The position numbers and the translations under genes are program-made. Of a DNA stretch of 64,000 nt, positions 63,844 to 64,000 are shown in pieces; the first letter of the stretch is position 1; each line of letters begins with the position of its first letter. The notes beneath the pieces were generated by a model. That model made no database searches. It was not told the DNA's origin and saw nothing but the letters and a program-made list of their open reading frames with translations. The stretch comes from Henriciella mobilis (GTDB lineage Bacteria; Pseudomonadota; Alphaproteobacteria; Caulobacterales; Hyphomonadaceae): NCBI RefSeq assembly GCF_003576315.1, contig NZ_QWFZ01000039.1:248001-312000 (forward strand), given 5' to 3'.

Positions 63844-64000
63844 GTGTCAGAGGAAAGCGCCTCCAACATTGCCGAACTCTCGGTTTCCGAACTCGCCGCG
63901 AGCCTGAAGCGGACCATCGAGACCAATTACGATCATGTGCGCGTGCGCGGCGAGCTCGGCCGCGTGACGATTGCGCGCTCCGGCCACATGTATGCCGACA
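63844..64000 (+). CDS. xseA: Exodeoxyribonuclease VII large subunit, N-terminal part (cut by window edge)
   Basis: First 52 codons, GTG start at 63844. The sequence ELSVSELAASLKRTIETNYDHVRVRGELGRVTIARSGHMYAD is the N-terminal OB-fold of XseA that binds ssDNA. The catalytic part lies beyond base 64000. A small hypothetical gene ends 8 nt upstream. Confidence 0.9.
   Translation, partial: MSEESASNIAELSVSELAASLKRTIETNYDHVRVRGELGRVTIARSGHMYAD

Noticed and set aside
1-64000. CRISPR arrays, insertion sequences, prophage or integrase genes near the tRNAs
   Set aside because: No direct repeat arrays, transposase motifs or att-like duplications were seen; tRNA 3' ends are intact and followed by ordinary sequence.

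Overview
The window is a compact, GC-rich (about 60-65% by eye) alphaproteobacterial chromosome segment. Gene content points to the Caulobacterales/Hyphomonadaceae side of the class: a full nuoA-N operon with an extended NuoE, a separate NDUFS4-like complex I gene, a class I PHA synthase, CtaA haem A synthase, DUF2842 and DUF192 proteins, and Gram-negative lipid A/Kdo genes. The family placement is inferred from gene content; no rRNA or marker phylogeny is available here. No insertion sequence, prophage, CRISPR array or integrase was seen, and coding density is very high with many 1-4 nt gene overlaps.

Layout. 1-14220 (minus): respiratory complex I, read nuoA-B-C-D-E-F-orf126-G-H-I-J-K-L-M-N, with nuoN cut by the window edge. 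14221-18255: five minus-strand protein genes (PLP decarboxylase/S1P-lyase-like, NDUFS4-like, thioesterase, DUF192, double cold-shock protein) interleaved with tRNA-Phe, tRNA-Arg, tRNA-Pro and tRNA-Glu, three of which have recognisable promoters. 18256-23557 (minus): recJ, glpX, hom and an AlaC-type aminotransferase. 23608-28322: a small lipoprotein, phaC with a histone-H1-like tail, argC, then rplM-rpsI with a clear terminator. 28359-33522: unknown lipoprotein, ctaA, DUF2842, a Psd homologue that has lost catalytic residues, and an Atm1-like ABC exporter. 33615-39288: LOG-family protein, gltX, nadE, and a GnnA/GnnB-like oxidoreductase-aminotransferase pair. 39450-44586: quinone/enone reductase-like MDR, a DUF429-like protein, HU, a MATE exporter and class II DAHP synthase.

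44727-46037 is the most unusual gene: a lone plus-strand fusion of an N-terminal TIR-like domain with a complete ParA/Soj-type ATPase, with no ParB partner nearby. After it come gor, rpiA, glmU (minus), gph, a small unknown gene, an AT-rich non-coding stretch with a 16-bp palindrome, and tRNA-Val with a near-consensus promoter. 51263-55246 is an envelope operon (DUF374 acyltransferase, waaA, lpxK, lpxL) that makes Kdo-lipid A; the GnnA/GnnB-like pair may supply its amino-sugar. 55304-58005 holds a small membrane protein, a pseudouridine synthase and a CYP108-like P450. 58014-64000 holds an OmpA-type lipoprotein, a secreted ClpP-fold protein, a hotdog-like protein next to an ACAD10/11-type phosphotransferase, purD, a small unknown gene and the first 52 codons of xseA.

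Most of the window is housekeeping. The points most worth a second look are the TIR-ParA fusion, the catalytically degenerate Psd, the PHA synthase with its nucleoid-protein-like tail, the extra complex I genes, and several overlapping or structure-bearing gene ends.
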